Assembly (NCBI RefSeq): GCF_018128965.1
Contig: NZ_JAAEDH010000001.1
Location: 124,001-188,000, forward strand
Origin: Plastoroseomonas arctica
Lineage (GTDB): Bacteria > Pseudomonadota > Alphaproteobacteria > Acetobacterales > Acetobacteraceae
Direction of reading: 5' to 3'
DNA: 64,000 nucleotides
This document shows positions 1 through 7,708 of the stretch, piece after piece. Made by a program: the position numbers and the translations under genes. The notes beneath the pieces are model-generated. The model was not told where the DNA came from. It worked only from the letters and a program-made list of their open reading frames with translations, and did not search any database. Every line of letters starts with the position of its first letter. Position 1 is the stretch's first letter.

Positions 1-1234
1 CGCGGTAGAAGCGGCCTTCGCCCACGGTGTCGAGCAGCGGCGGCACCGGGTGCCCCGCCTCGCGCAGCATGGCCGCAAAGCGGGCGGGACCGATGCGGTC
101 GATCAGCTCGAACGGCCCCCAGCGCCAATTGTAGCCGAGGCGCATGGCGGCATCGACGGCGGCGATGTCGTCGGCAACCTCAGGCACGAGGGCAGCCGCA
201 TAGCCCAGCGTGTCGAGCAGCACGGCGCGCGCATAGCGGCCGCCGCGGTCTGGGTGCGACACCAGTGCGACGATGTCGCGCTTGCCGGCAGCGAGGCTTT
301 CCAGCACCGCGCGCTCGGTCGGGCGATCCTTGCCGGTGCCGAGGTCGATCGCGAATTTCTCTGACGCGCCATCGGCGCCCTTGGTGCGGGTGTAGAAGCC
401 GCCCTTGCCGCCCTTGCGGCCGATGCGGCCTTCCCCGATCAGCCGGACGATCAGCGGCTGGTCGCGCATGGCGGCGACATAGGCGTCATCGGCCGGAAGG
501 CTCGCTTTCATGCTGGCCGCGATGTGCGGCATCAGGTCGATGCCGACCAGGTCCAGCAGGCCGAAGACGCCGGTGCGCGGGATGCCGAGCGGGCTGCCCA
601 TCACCGCATCCGCTTCCTCGATGGTCAGGCCTAGGTCCATCGCGTTGTTGATCGCGGACTGGATCCACTGCCCGCCGATGCGGTTGGCGATGAAGCCCGG
701 CCGGTCCTTGCACGGGATCACCGTCTTGCCGAGCGCGTGGTCCGCCACCTGCGTCACCGAGGCCACTGCGTCGGCGCGCGTCGCCGGTCCGGTGACGAGT
801 TCCAGCAGGCGCATGTAGCGCGGCGGGTTGAAGAAATGGGTGATGAGGAAATCCGCGGCCCAGGGCGCGTCGTCGGTCAGCGCCGCGAGCGGGATGGTCG
901 AGGTGTTGGACGACAGGATGGAGCCGGGCTTGCGCACCGCCTGGAGCTGTTCGTAGAGGGCGCGCTTAGCCTCGGGCTTTTCCACGATCGCCTCGATGAT
1001 CCAGTCGCAATCGGCAACGAGCGCGAGTTCCGTGCCGAGGTCGCCCGTGGTCACGCGGCGGGCGAAGATGCGATGCATGAAGGGCGCGGGATCGGCGCGG
1101 ATCATGCGCTCGACGGCCTTCGCCGCTCCGCCGGGGACGATGTCGAGCAGCACCACGGGGATGCCCGCGTTCGCCACATGGGCGGCGATGCCGGCGCCCA
1201 TGACGCCGGCGCCGATGACGGCGATCTTGTTCAT
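1..1234 (-). CDS. 3-hydroxyacyl-CoA dehydrogenase, C-terminus cut by window edge
   Basis: NAD-dependent oxidation of 3-hydroxyacyl-CoA in beta-oxidation. The ATG at 1234 follows GGAGG at 5-nt spacing. The N-terminus shows a Rossmann dinucleotide-binding fold (residues 4-15, GAGVMGAG), and the catalytic histidine lies in THFFNPP near residue 133. The C-terminal dehydrogenase domain is still open at base 1, with about 411 residues visible. Relatives of this type are often 700-800 residues with a fused enoyl-CoA hydratase domain, so a crotonase domain may lie outside the window; that part is inference. It is the last visible gene of a fadL-ligase-thiolase-dehydrogenase run and is separated from the thiolase by a 97-bp gap holding a hairpin repeat. 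Confidence 0.9.
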   Translation of the reverse strand, partial: MNKIAVIGAGVMGAGIAAHVANAGIPVVLLDIVPGGAAKAVERMIRADPAPFMHRIFARRVTTGDLGTELALVADCDWIIEAIVEKPEAKRALYEQLQAVRKPGSILSSNTSTIPLAALTDDAPWAADFLITHFFNPPRYMRLLELVTGPATRADAVASVTQVADHALGKTVIPCKDRPGFIANRIGGQWIQSAINNAMDLGLTIEEADAVMGSPLGIPRTGVFGLLDLVGIDLMPHIAASMKASLPADDAYVAAMRDQPLIVRLIGEGRIGRKGGKGGFYTRTKGADGASEKFAIDLGTGKDRPTERAVLESLAAGKRDIVALVSHPDRGGRYARAVLLDTLGYAAALVPEVADDIAAVDAAMRLGYNWRWGPFELIDRIGPARFAAMLREAGHPVPPLLDTVGEGRFYR

Positions 1235-1290
1235 GATTGCCTCCGGCCGCCGGGTGCTGACCTCACAACCAGCACCAAAAAATCAAAAAT

Positions 1291-1327
1291 GAAAGAATGG
1301 GGTTCGGGGAAATTCTTTTCCCCGACC
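1291..1327. repeat. Dispersed intergenic hairpin, copy 1
   Basis: This sequence begins AAAGAATGGGG and folds into a stem (CGGGGAAA against TTTCCCCG, extended by flanking bases). It shares sequence, not just shape, with 14591-14627. Read on the minus strand it is followed by a pyrimidine- and T-rich tract, so it may attenuate transcription between the thiolase and the dehydrogenase gene. It sits between two genes of one operon. Confidence 0.6.
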
Positions 1328-1331
1328 TGCT

Positions 1332-2471
1332 TCAAGAGACCGCCTCCAACACGGTCGCAATCCCTTGGCCCCCGCCAATGCACTGCGTCGCCAAGGCATA
1401 GCGCCCGCGCTCCCGCTGCAGCAGTGCCGCAGCCTTCCCCGTTATCCGCGCCCCGGTCGCCCCCAGCGGATGGCCCAGCGCAATCGCCCCGCCATCGATG
1501 TTCACCGTCGCCGGGTCCAGGCCCAGCTCGCGCATGCACGCGATCGCCTGGCTCGCGAAGGCTTCGTTCAGCTCCACCACGTCTAGGTCGCGCACGGTGA
1601 TCCCGGCCCGCTCCATCGCCTTGCGCGAGGCACCAACCGGACCCATGCCCATCACCTCCGGCGCGCAGCCCGCGACCGCGATGGACTTGATCCGCGCGAG
1701 CGGCTTGAGGCCATGGGCGCGCGCGTACTCCTCGGTGCAGACCAGCACGGCGGCCGCGCCATCGGTGAGCGGGGAGGCGGTGCCCGCGGTCACCGTGCCA
1801 TCCGTGCGGAAGGCTGGCTTCAACCCGGCGAGGCCCTCGGCGGAAGTATCGGGGCGCAGGCAGCCGTCCGCGGCGATGGATTCCTTGCCGACCGTCACCG
1901 GCACGATCTCAGCGGCGAGCTTGCCCGCGGCCTGCGCGGCGGCGGCGCGGCGCTGGCTTTCCACCGCGAACTCCTCCTGCGCCACGCGCGGGATCTGGTG
2001 GCGGTGCGCAACATTCTCCGCCGTCTCGCCCATGCCCATGTAGGCGGCGGGATAGTCGGCGGCGAGGCCGGGGTGCGGGAGGACGTTGTAGCCGCCCATC
2101 GGCACCCGGCTCATGCTCTCGACGCCGGCGCAGAGGAAGGCCTCGCCCGCGCCCATGCGGATCGCGCCGGCGGCCTGGTGGATGGATTGCATGGATGATC
2201 CGCAGAAGCGGTTCACGGTGACACCCGCAACGCCCTGCGGCAGGCCCGCGATGAAGCCCACCAAGCGTGCCACGTTCAGCCCTTGCTCGCCCTCGGGGAA
2301 GGCGCAGCCGAGGATCAGATCCTCGATGGTGCCGGGGTCGATGCCGCTATCGGCGACGAGCGCGCGGATCACCTGCGCCGCCATCTCATCCGGGCGGAGC
2401 TTCGTCAGCGCGCCCTTGCTGGCGAGGTGGAAGGGGGACCTGCGATAGGCGGCGATTACGATATCGGACAT
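1332..2471 (-). CDS. Acetyl-CoA C-acyltransferase (thiolase)
   Basis: Thiolytic cleavage of 3-ketoacyl-CoA, the last step of beta-oxidation. The 379-residue length is normal for the family. Nucleophile Cys90 lies in the CGSS motif, His334 in GHPLG and Cys364 in CIGGGQG, so the full catalytic set is present. The gene lies 24 nt behind the acyl-CoA ligase gene on the same strand. The neighbours point to a degradative FadA-like role rather than a biosynthetic PhaA role, although phaC lies elsewhere in the window and a dual role cannot be excluded. Confidence 0.93.
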   Translation of the reverse strand: MSDIVIAAYRRSPFHLASKGALTKLRPDEMAAQVIRALVADSGIDPGTIEDLILGCAFPEGEQGLNVARLVGFIAGLPQGVAGVTVNRFCGSSMQSIHQAAGAIRMGAGEAFLCAGVESMSRVPMGGYNVLPHPGLAADYPAAYMGMGETAENVAHRHQIPRVAQEEFAVESQRRAAAAQAAGKLAAEIVPVTVGKESIAADGCLRPDTSAEGLAGLKPAFRTDGTVTAGTASPLTDGAAAVLVCTEEYARAHGLKPLARIKSIAVAGCAPEVMGMGPVGASRKAMERAGITVRDLDVVELNEAFASQAIACMRELGLDPATVNIDGGAIALGHPLGATGARITGKAAALLQRERGRYALATQCIGGGQGIATVLEAVS

Positions 2472-2495
2472 GGGCTTTGCCTTCAGGACATGCTC

Positions 2496-4154
2496 TTACG
2501 CATGCATATGGGGTTGCTCGCGCAATTCCTTCTTCGAGAGTTTGCCCACCGCGGTGCGGGGCAGCGTCTCGCGGAATTCGATGAGCCGGGGCATTTCGAT
2601 GGAGGAAAGCCGGTCCTTGAGGAAGGCGCGAACCCCGGCCTCGTCCAGCTCGGTGCCGGGACGCAGCTCGATATAGGCGGCGGGGCACTCGCCCTGTCGC
2701 TGGTCGGGGATCCCGATGACGCAGACGGCCGCGATAGCGGGGTGGGCGTAGAGCGCTTCCTCGATGACGCGGGGATAGACGTTGAAGCCGGAGACCAGGA
2801 TCAGGTCCTTGATGCGGTCCACCAGCGTGACATAGCCATCCGCATCCATGATCCCGACATCGCCGGTGCGCAGCCAGCCATCCGCCGTCATCGCCGCCTT
2901 GGTCTCCTCGGGGCGTTTCCAGTAGCCGGCCATGATGTTGGGGCCCTGGAGGCAGAGCTCGCCGCGCTCGCCATCGGGCAGGGCGCGGGCAGGGTCCTCG
3001 AGGCTGCGGATCTCCGCGCGCATGAGCGGCAACGGCAGGCCGATGGTGCCCTCGCGGTTCTCGCCGCGCAGCGGGTTGCAGAAGCACACCGGCGAGCCCT
3101 CGGTGAGGCCGTAGCCCTCGACCAGCTTGGCACCCGACTTCGCCTCGAACTCGTGCTTGAGCGCCAGCGGCAGCGGCGCGCCGCCGGAGATGCAGGCGCG
3201 CACCGAGGCAAGGTCCGCGGGCGTCGCCCCGGCATCGAGCAGCGCCTTGAACAGCGTGGGCACGCCCGGCAGCATCGTGGGCCGGCGGCGACGGATGGCA
3301 GAGAGCACGGCTGCCTTCTCATAGCGCGGCTGCATGATGATCTCCGAGCCCCAGCCGATGCCGACATTCATCGCGGTCGTCATCGCGAAGACGTGGAAGA
3401 AGGGAATCACCGCCATCATCCGCGCACGCTCCTCGGTGGAGGTGCCGCACCAGGCCTGCACCTGGCGCAGATTGGCGCAGAGGTTCGCGTGGGTGAGCAT
3501 CACCCCCTTCGGGCGCCCGGTGGTGCCGCCGGTGTATTGCAGCACCGCCAGCCCCTCTGGCGAGATGACGGGCGGCGTGGCCAGCGGCGCGGCCGCCAGA
3601 AGCTCCACGAAGCGGCTGACGCGGGCGTCGCCGATGGGGATTGCAGCGAGCGATTTGCGCTTGAGCAGGGAGAACATGACGCCCTTCACGAAGGGCAGCG
3701 CCTCCGCGAAGCGGCAGACCACCACGCGCTTGAGCGGCCCGTCGCGGTCGAGCACCTGCAGCACGCGCGGCAGCAACGGCGCCAAATCCAGCGTCAGCAT
3801 GACCGAGGTGCCGCTGTCGGCGGCCTGATAGCCGATCTCGTCGGCGACCATCAGCGGGCTGAAATTCACCACGATCCCGCCTACCTTCAGCACCGCGAAA
3901 TAGCTGGCGACGAAGAAATGCGTGTTCGGCAGGCACAGCCCGACCCGGTCGCCAGGCTTTACGCCGAGTGCGCGCAGCCCGCCGGCGATGCGATCCACCA
4001 TCGCGCCGAGCTCGCCGTAGCGCCACTGCCGGCCCATGAACTCCAGCGCCGGCTTGTCTGCATGCGCTGCGACCGACCCCGCGAGGACATCGACCAGGGT
4101 CTCGCGGGGCAGTGCGAGATCCCAGGCGATATCCGCGGGATAGGTCCTGGGCAT
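2496..4154 (-). CDS. Long-chain fatty-acid-CoA ligase (FadD-like)
   Basis: ATP-dependent activation of fatty acids to acyl-CoA through an acyl-adenylate. The 552-residue protein has the ANL-superfamily motifs in order: P-loop YTGGTTGRPKG at 207-217, GYGLTEGSP at 347-355, TGD at 430-432 and the C-terminal catalytic lysine Lys538 in GKLSKKEL. It starts 10 nt after the fadL-like gene, which argues for one transcript and for coupling of import to activation. Chain-length preference cannot be read from the sequence. Confidence 0.92.
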   Translation of the reverse strand: MPRTYPADIAWDLALPRETLVDVLAGSVAAHADKPALEFMGRQWRYGELGAMVDRIAGGLRALGVKPGDRVGLCLPNTHFFVASYFAVLKVGGIVVNFSPLMVADEIGYQAADSGTSVMLTLDLAPLLPRVLQVLDRDGPLKRVVVCRFAEALPFVKGVMFSLLKRKSLAAIPIGDARVSRFVELLAAAPLATPPVISPEGLAVLQYTGGTTGRPKGVMLTHANLCANLRQVQAWCGTSTEERARMMAVIPFFHVFAMTTAMNVGIGWGSEIIMQPRYEKAAVLSAIRRRRPTMLPGVPTLFKALLDAGATPADLASVRACISGGAPLPLALKHEFEAKSGAKLVEGYGLTEGSPVCFCNPLRGENREGTIGLPLPLMRAEIRSLEDPARALPDGERGELCLQGPNIMAGYWKRPEETKAAMTADGWLRTGDVGIMDADGYVTLVDRIKDLILVSGFNVYPRVIEEALYAHPAIAAVCVIGIPDQRQGECPAAYIELRPGTELDEAGVRAFLKDRLSSIEMPRLIEFRETLPRTAVGKLSKKELREQPHMHA

Positions 4155-4164
4155 GGCGCGCCGG

Positions 4165-5493
4165 TCAGAATCCGATGCGCAGCTGGGCGGTGACGATATC
4201 GACCGAGGCGGAGTAGCGGGCGGTGAGGTCGCCGCGAAGGAAGTTGTTGCTGGTGGGTCCGCCGCTGGTGAGCGCGAGGTCGGCGGTATTGCCGAAGATA
4301 TGCGTGTAGCCGGCGGAGAAGGCGACGTTGGGCATCACCTCCCAGGTGAGGCCGGCGGAGAGCCAGTAGCGGTTGGAATCGGGGATGCGCGGGGTGCGGT
4401 TCTCGGTGCGGATCGGGGACTGGTCCCAGGCGACGCCGGTGCGCAGCGTCACGCTCTCGCTCACTCGGTATTCGCCGCCGACGGCCAGGAAGACCGTGTC
4501 GCGCCAGCGCTCCTCGGTGACGTTCGGGGGCAGGCCGGTGTCGAAGGTGGCGACCAGCGTGCGGAAGCGCGACCAGTTGGTCCACTCGGCGGTCGCGAGC
4601 AACGTCAGGCCCGGGGCGATCGCCTGGGTGAGGCCGAGGCTCGCGGATTCCGGCGTGGTCAGCTTCACCCGCCCGCCGCCGTCGCGGAAGGTGGTGGCGA
4701 GCGGCGCGGGGACGCCTTCGAAGCGCACATCGCCTTCGAGTTCGTGATGGATCGCCGAGCGGAAGGCGAAGCCGAGCGCGGTGCCCGGCGCGGGCCGCCA
4801 CTGCGCGCCGACCTGCCAGCCGAAGGCCAGGTCGTCGCCGCTGAGCGTTGAGCGGCCATCGAGCGACCCGGGAGCGACGCGCGCGCCGCGCCCGGCGAGG
4901 ATGGCGCCGAAATCGACCGCATTGGAGATGCGCGCATCGGCGTGCTGGATCTGCAGCCCGGCGCCGATCGACAGCGTCTCGAACGGCCGCCACGCGATCG
5001 AGGGCGTGACGTTGATCGTGCGCAACTCGCTGGTCAGGCCGTGGTAGCGGCCGATGAAATCGGAGTCATACTTGGTCACCAAGCCAAAGGGCGTGGTGAC
5101 GGCGAGGCCAAGATGCCAATCCGTGCCCAGGGCGATGGTGGTGTAGAAGGCCGGGACGAGGGCATCCGATGCCGCGTCGCCGCTGAGGCTGCCGGTGATC
5201 GTGCTGCCGCCCAGCGCGGTGGCGCGGCGTGCGCTGCCGCTGTCGATCTCGGCGCGCGGCATCACCAAGCTGCCGACGATGGTCGCCTGGTAGCCGGGGA
5301 GCCAAGCCATGGAAGCGGGATTGAAAAACAACATGGAGGGGTCGTCGCCGCGCGCCGTGACACCGGCGAAGGAGCTGCCCTGGCCGATCGCGCTCTGCTC
5401 GCGCAGCGCGTAGCCGGAGGCGTACGCGGTTCCCGCATGCGCGAGAAGGGCAAGGCCGAGGATGCTGGCGGAGAGCCGTCGAGGGGTTGTCAT
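4165..5493 (-). CDS. OmpP1/FadL-family outer-membrane transporter
   Basis: Beta-barrel channel for hydrophobic substrates, presumably long-chain fatty acids. From the ATG at 5493 the protein is 442 residues: a signal peptide with a hydrophobic core (SILGLALLAHAG) cleaved near AYA, then the FadL-type hatch region SGYALREQSAIGQGSSFAG and an NPA motif. The body alternates short amphipathic strands and ends in an aromatic residue (IGF), as outer-membrane barrels do. An upstream in-frame TTG at 5529 is less likely because AAGAAGA precedes the ATG. First gene of the fad operon. Confidence 0.9.
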   Translation of the reverse strand: MTTPRRLSASILGLALLAHAGTAYASGYALREQSAIGQGSSFAGVTARGDDPSMLFFNPASMAWLPGYQATIVGSLVMPRAEIDSGSARRATALGGSTITGSLSGDAASDALVPAFYTTIALGTDWHLGLAVTTPFGLVTKYDSDFIGRYHGLTSELRTINVTPSIAWRPFETLSIGAGLQIQHADARISNAVDFGAILAGRGARVAPGSLDGRSTLSGDDLAFGWQVGAQWRPAPGTALGFAFRSAIHHELEGDVRFEGVPAPLATTFRDGGGRVKLTTPESASLGLTQAIAPGLTLLATAEWTNWSRFRTLVATFDTGLPPNVTEERWRDTVFLAVGGEYRVSESVTLRTGVAWDQSPIRTENRTPRIPDSNRYWLSAGLTWEVMPNVAFSAGYTHIFGNTADLALTSGGPTSNNFLRGDLTARYSASVDIVTAQLRIGF

Positions 5494-5613
5494 TCTTCTT
5501 GTTTTCCACCTCAGGATTCGTTCGCACAAACGATACGCGTGACGCTAGACCTCGCTTCGCGCTTGCGTCAATAAATGCGTGAACGCCTGATATTCGCGCC
5601 AGGAGGCGACACC

Positions 5614-5931
5614 GTGACCGATCCGGAGACCATCCTCGCCGCGATGCGCGACGCCGTGCCGAAGCTGCGCGGGCTCGGCTATCGGGTACGGTTCGACCTG
5701 CTCGATGCCGGCCAGTCCTACCTGCTCGATGGCACCACCAACCCCGTCGAGGTCGGCACGTCCGATGCCGATGCGGTGGCCGATACGGTGCTCGCGATGA
5801 CCTCGGAAAACCTCGGCAAGCTGATGGCCGGCAAGCTCAGCCCCATGCTCGCCTTCGCCACGGGCAAGCTGAAGGTCGAAGGCTCGAAAGGCGTGGCGCT
5901 CAAACTCGCGGGGATGCTCGACGAGGATTGA
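5614..5931 (+). CDS. SCP2 sterol-binding domain protein
   Basis: Small single-domain protein of the SCP2 lipid-carrier fold, which binds fatty acyl groups or sterol-like lipids in the cytoplasm. The GTG at 5614 is preceded by AGGAGG at 7-nt spacing and is preferred over an upstream in-frame ATG at 5575. That gives 105 residues. The C-terminal half (ENLGKLMAGKLSPMLAFATGKLKVEG) has the hallmark SCP2 pattern. It diverges from the fad operon, so a lipid role fits the context, but its ligand is unknown. Confidence 0.82.
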   Translation: MTDPETILAAMRDAVPKLRGLGYRVRFDLLDAGQSYLLDGTTNPVEVGTSDADAVADTVLAMTSENLGKLMAGKLSPMLAFATGKLKVEGSKGVALKLAGMLDED

Positions 5932-5946
5932 GCACGCCGGCCCGCG

Positions 5947-6345
5947 TCAGGCCGGGCTCGCCAGGGGCTTGTCCTTCTCGACCGTGTAGGTGATCGCGAG
6001 ACGCGTCGCGCGCGGTCCGTTGCGCACGCCATGCACGGTGCCGGCGGGGATCTGGAAGCCATCGCCGGTGCGCACCGTGCGGTCGGGCACGCCCACCATC
6101 TGCAGCACGCTCTCGCCTTCGAGGACATAGGCCGATTCGATGCCCGGATGGGTGTGCCGCGCGACTTCGGCATTGGCGGCGATCTCGGCGGTGACGAGCA
6201 CCGCCACATGCGTCCCGCCGGGCAGTTCGGTGGTCTGGAGGATGGTGCGCGTCACGCCGCCGGTCTGCGCCTGAACCGACGCCGCCGAGAGCCCGATTGT
6301 CGCGGCGCAGAGCGCACAGCCGAACAGGGTCCTGCGGGTTGCCAT
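5947..6345 (-). CDS. Secreted single-domain cupin protein
   Basis: A 132-residue protein with a cleavable signal peptide (hydrophobic residues 9-24, AQA cleavage) and one cupin beta-barrel. Cupin motif 1 shows metal ligands His64, His66 and Glu70, and motif 2 (GDGFQIPAGTVH) shows His105, so a mononuclear metal site is complete. The substrate is unknown; similar small periplasmic cupins are usually of unknown function. It converges on the SCP2 gene with 15 nt between the stop codons. Confidence 0.85.
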   Translation of the reverse strand: MATRRTLFGCALCAATIGLSAASVQAQTGGVTRTILQTTELPGGTHVAVLVTAEIAANAEVARHTHPGIESAYVLEGESVLQMVGVPDRTVRTGDGFQIPAGTVHGVRNGPRATRLAITYTVEKDKPLASPA

Positions 6346-6450
6346 GGATCTTCGTCCTTCGCGGTTCGTGGTTGCTCCCGACCGGAGCCTAGGCGCGTGG
6401 CCGAGCCGCCGCCACAGAAACCGCGCTCAGCTTGCCTTCGCGAAGCGTGT

Positions 6451-7533
6451 TCAGGACGCCTTGGCGGCGGCGCGGGCGAAGCGGATCGTGACGCGCACGC
6501 CGGCGCCGGGCTCGGAGGCGACACTGAACTGCGCCTTGGCATTGTCGCGCAGCGACTGGACGATCAACGCGCCGAGCCGCCCTGCGATCGGCCAGGTCTG
6601 GCCCGGCGGCAAGCCGACACCGTCATCGGCGAGGATCACCTGGCAGCCATCCGCATCGACCAGGCTTTGCAGCGTGATGGTGCCGCCCTCGCGCCCGGCG
6701 AAGGCGTGCTTCAGCGAATTGGTCATGATCTCGTTCACCACCAGCCCGGTCGGCATCGCGACGTTGATCGACACCGGCCAGGTATCGACCTTCATCTCCA
6801 GGCGGATGCCCTCCACCGCATGGGCCTGCATGACCGCAGAGGCGACCTGACTGAGATAAATGCCGAGGTCGACGGTGTCGTCCTGCGCGGCTTCCCCCAA
6901 GGTGCGGTACAGCAGACCCAGCGCGCCGATCCGACCGGCCAGGCGTTCGAAGGATTCCTCGGCCGCGTCATCTGGCATGTTGCGGCTTTCGAGCCGGATG
7001 AGCGCCGTGATCATCTGCAGGTTGTTCTTCACGCGATGCTGCAATTCGCGCAGCTGGGTGTCCTTCTCGCGCACCCGCTCCTCGATCTTCTCGATCATGT
7101 CCGGGTCACGCGCCCCGGTCGCGGCGAGTGCGACGAGGCGGAACATCGGCGTGCCGGCCTCGTCCTCGATGACGTTGGCCCAGGCATCGACCTGGATCGC
7201 ATCCTCCCCGCGCGTCACCTGGAACACGCCCAGGTGGTCCTCGCCCTCCCGGATGGCGTCGCAGAGCTTGCGGTTGTCATCGGCCGAGGCGGCGATGGCG
7301 TCCACCTCCTCCCAGCTCGACCCGACCAGGACGTCGAGCGACTGGCCGGACAACTCCTCGAATTCCAGGTTCGCGTAGGTGACGCGTTCCTGCGGCTTCA
7401 GCGACGCGACGGCGATGGCGACCGGGATATGGTCCAGGAACTGCTTGAAGTGATCGCTGTCCAGCGCAGCGGCGAGCCCCGTATCCTCCATGAGGTGCGC
7501 GAGCGGCTTCGGGGGATTGGTGTCATGCGTCAT
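6451..7533 (-). CDS. PAS-domain sensor histidine kinase, HisKA_2/HWE type
   Basis: Soluble two-component kinase of 360 residues. An N-terminal PAS-like sensor occupies about 30-140 and a short coiled coil about 145-165. The phosphoacceptor region ELQHRVKNNLQMI has His166, and the HATPase domain has an N-box Asn267 (NEIMTNSLKHAF) and G-box DDGVGLP at 303-309. HRVKNN is typical of the HisKA_2/HWE class, which in alphaproteobacteria often works in light, redox or general stress signalling. No transmembrane segment and no response regulator gene are adjacent, so the partner and signal are unknown. Confidence 0.9.
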   Translation of the reverse strand: MTHDTNPPKPLAHLMEDTGLAAALDSDHFKQFLDHIPVAIAVASLKPQERVTYANLEFEELSGQSLDVLVGSSWEEVDAIAASADDNRKLCDAIREGEDHLGVFQVTRGEDAIQVDAWANVIEDEAGTPMFRLVALAATGARDPDMIEKIEERVREKDTQLRELQHRVKNNLQMITALIRLESRNMPDDAAEESFERLAGRIGALGLLYRTLGEAAQDDTVDLGIYLSQVASAVMQAHAVEGIRLEMKVDTWPVSINVAMPTGLVVNEIMTNSLKHAFAGREGGTITLQSLVDADGCQVILADDGVGLPPGQTWPIAGRLGALIVQSLRDNAKAQFSVASEPGAGVRVTIRFARAAAKAS

Positions 7534-7708
7534 GGACGGAGCTCTTTCCGAAGGCTGCGACGCCGCGGGAATAGTCGATCGCTCATTTTCCTAAACATCG
7601 ACGGGCATCGCAGCAAGTTCTGCGCCGCAATACGCGCTTGGACGCCATGGCGCAGCACCCACGGCTGGGCTAAGAGCGCGGCACAGGAACGAAGCGCGAA
7701 TCAGACCC

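Noticed and set aside
2283-4193. A 636-codon open frame antisense to the acyl-CoA ligase
   Set aside because: Low-complexity His/Arg/Gly-rich translation without motifs; the ligase on the other strand is complete.
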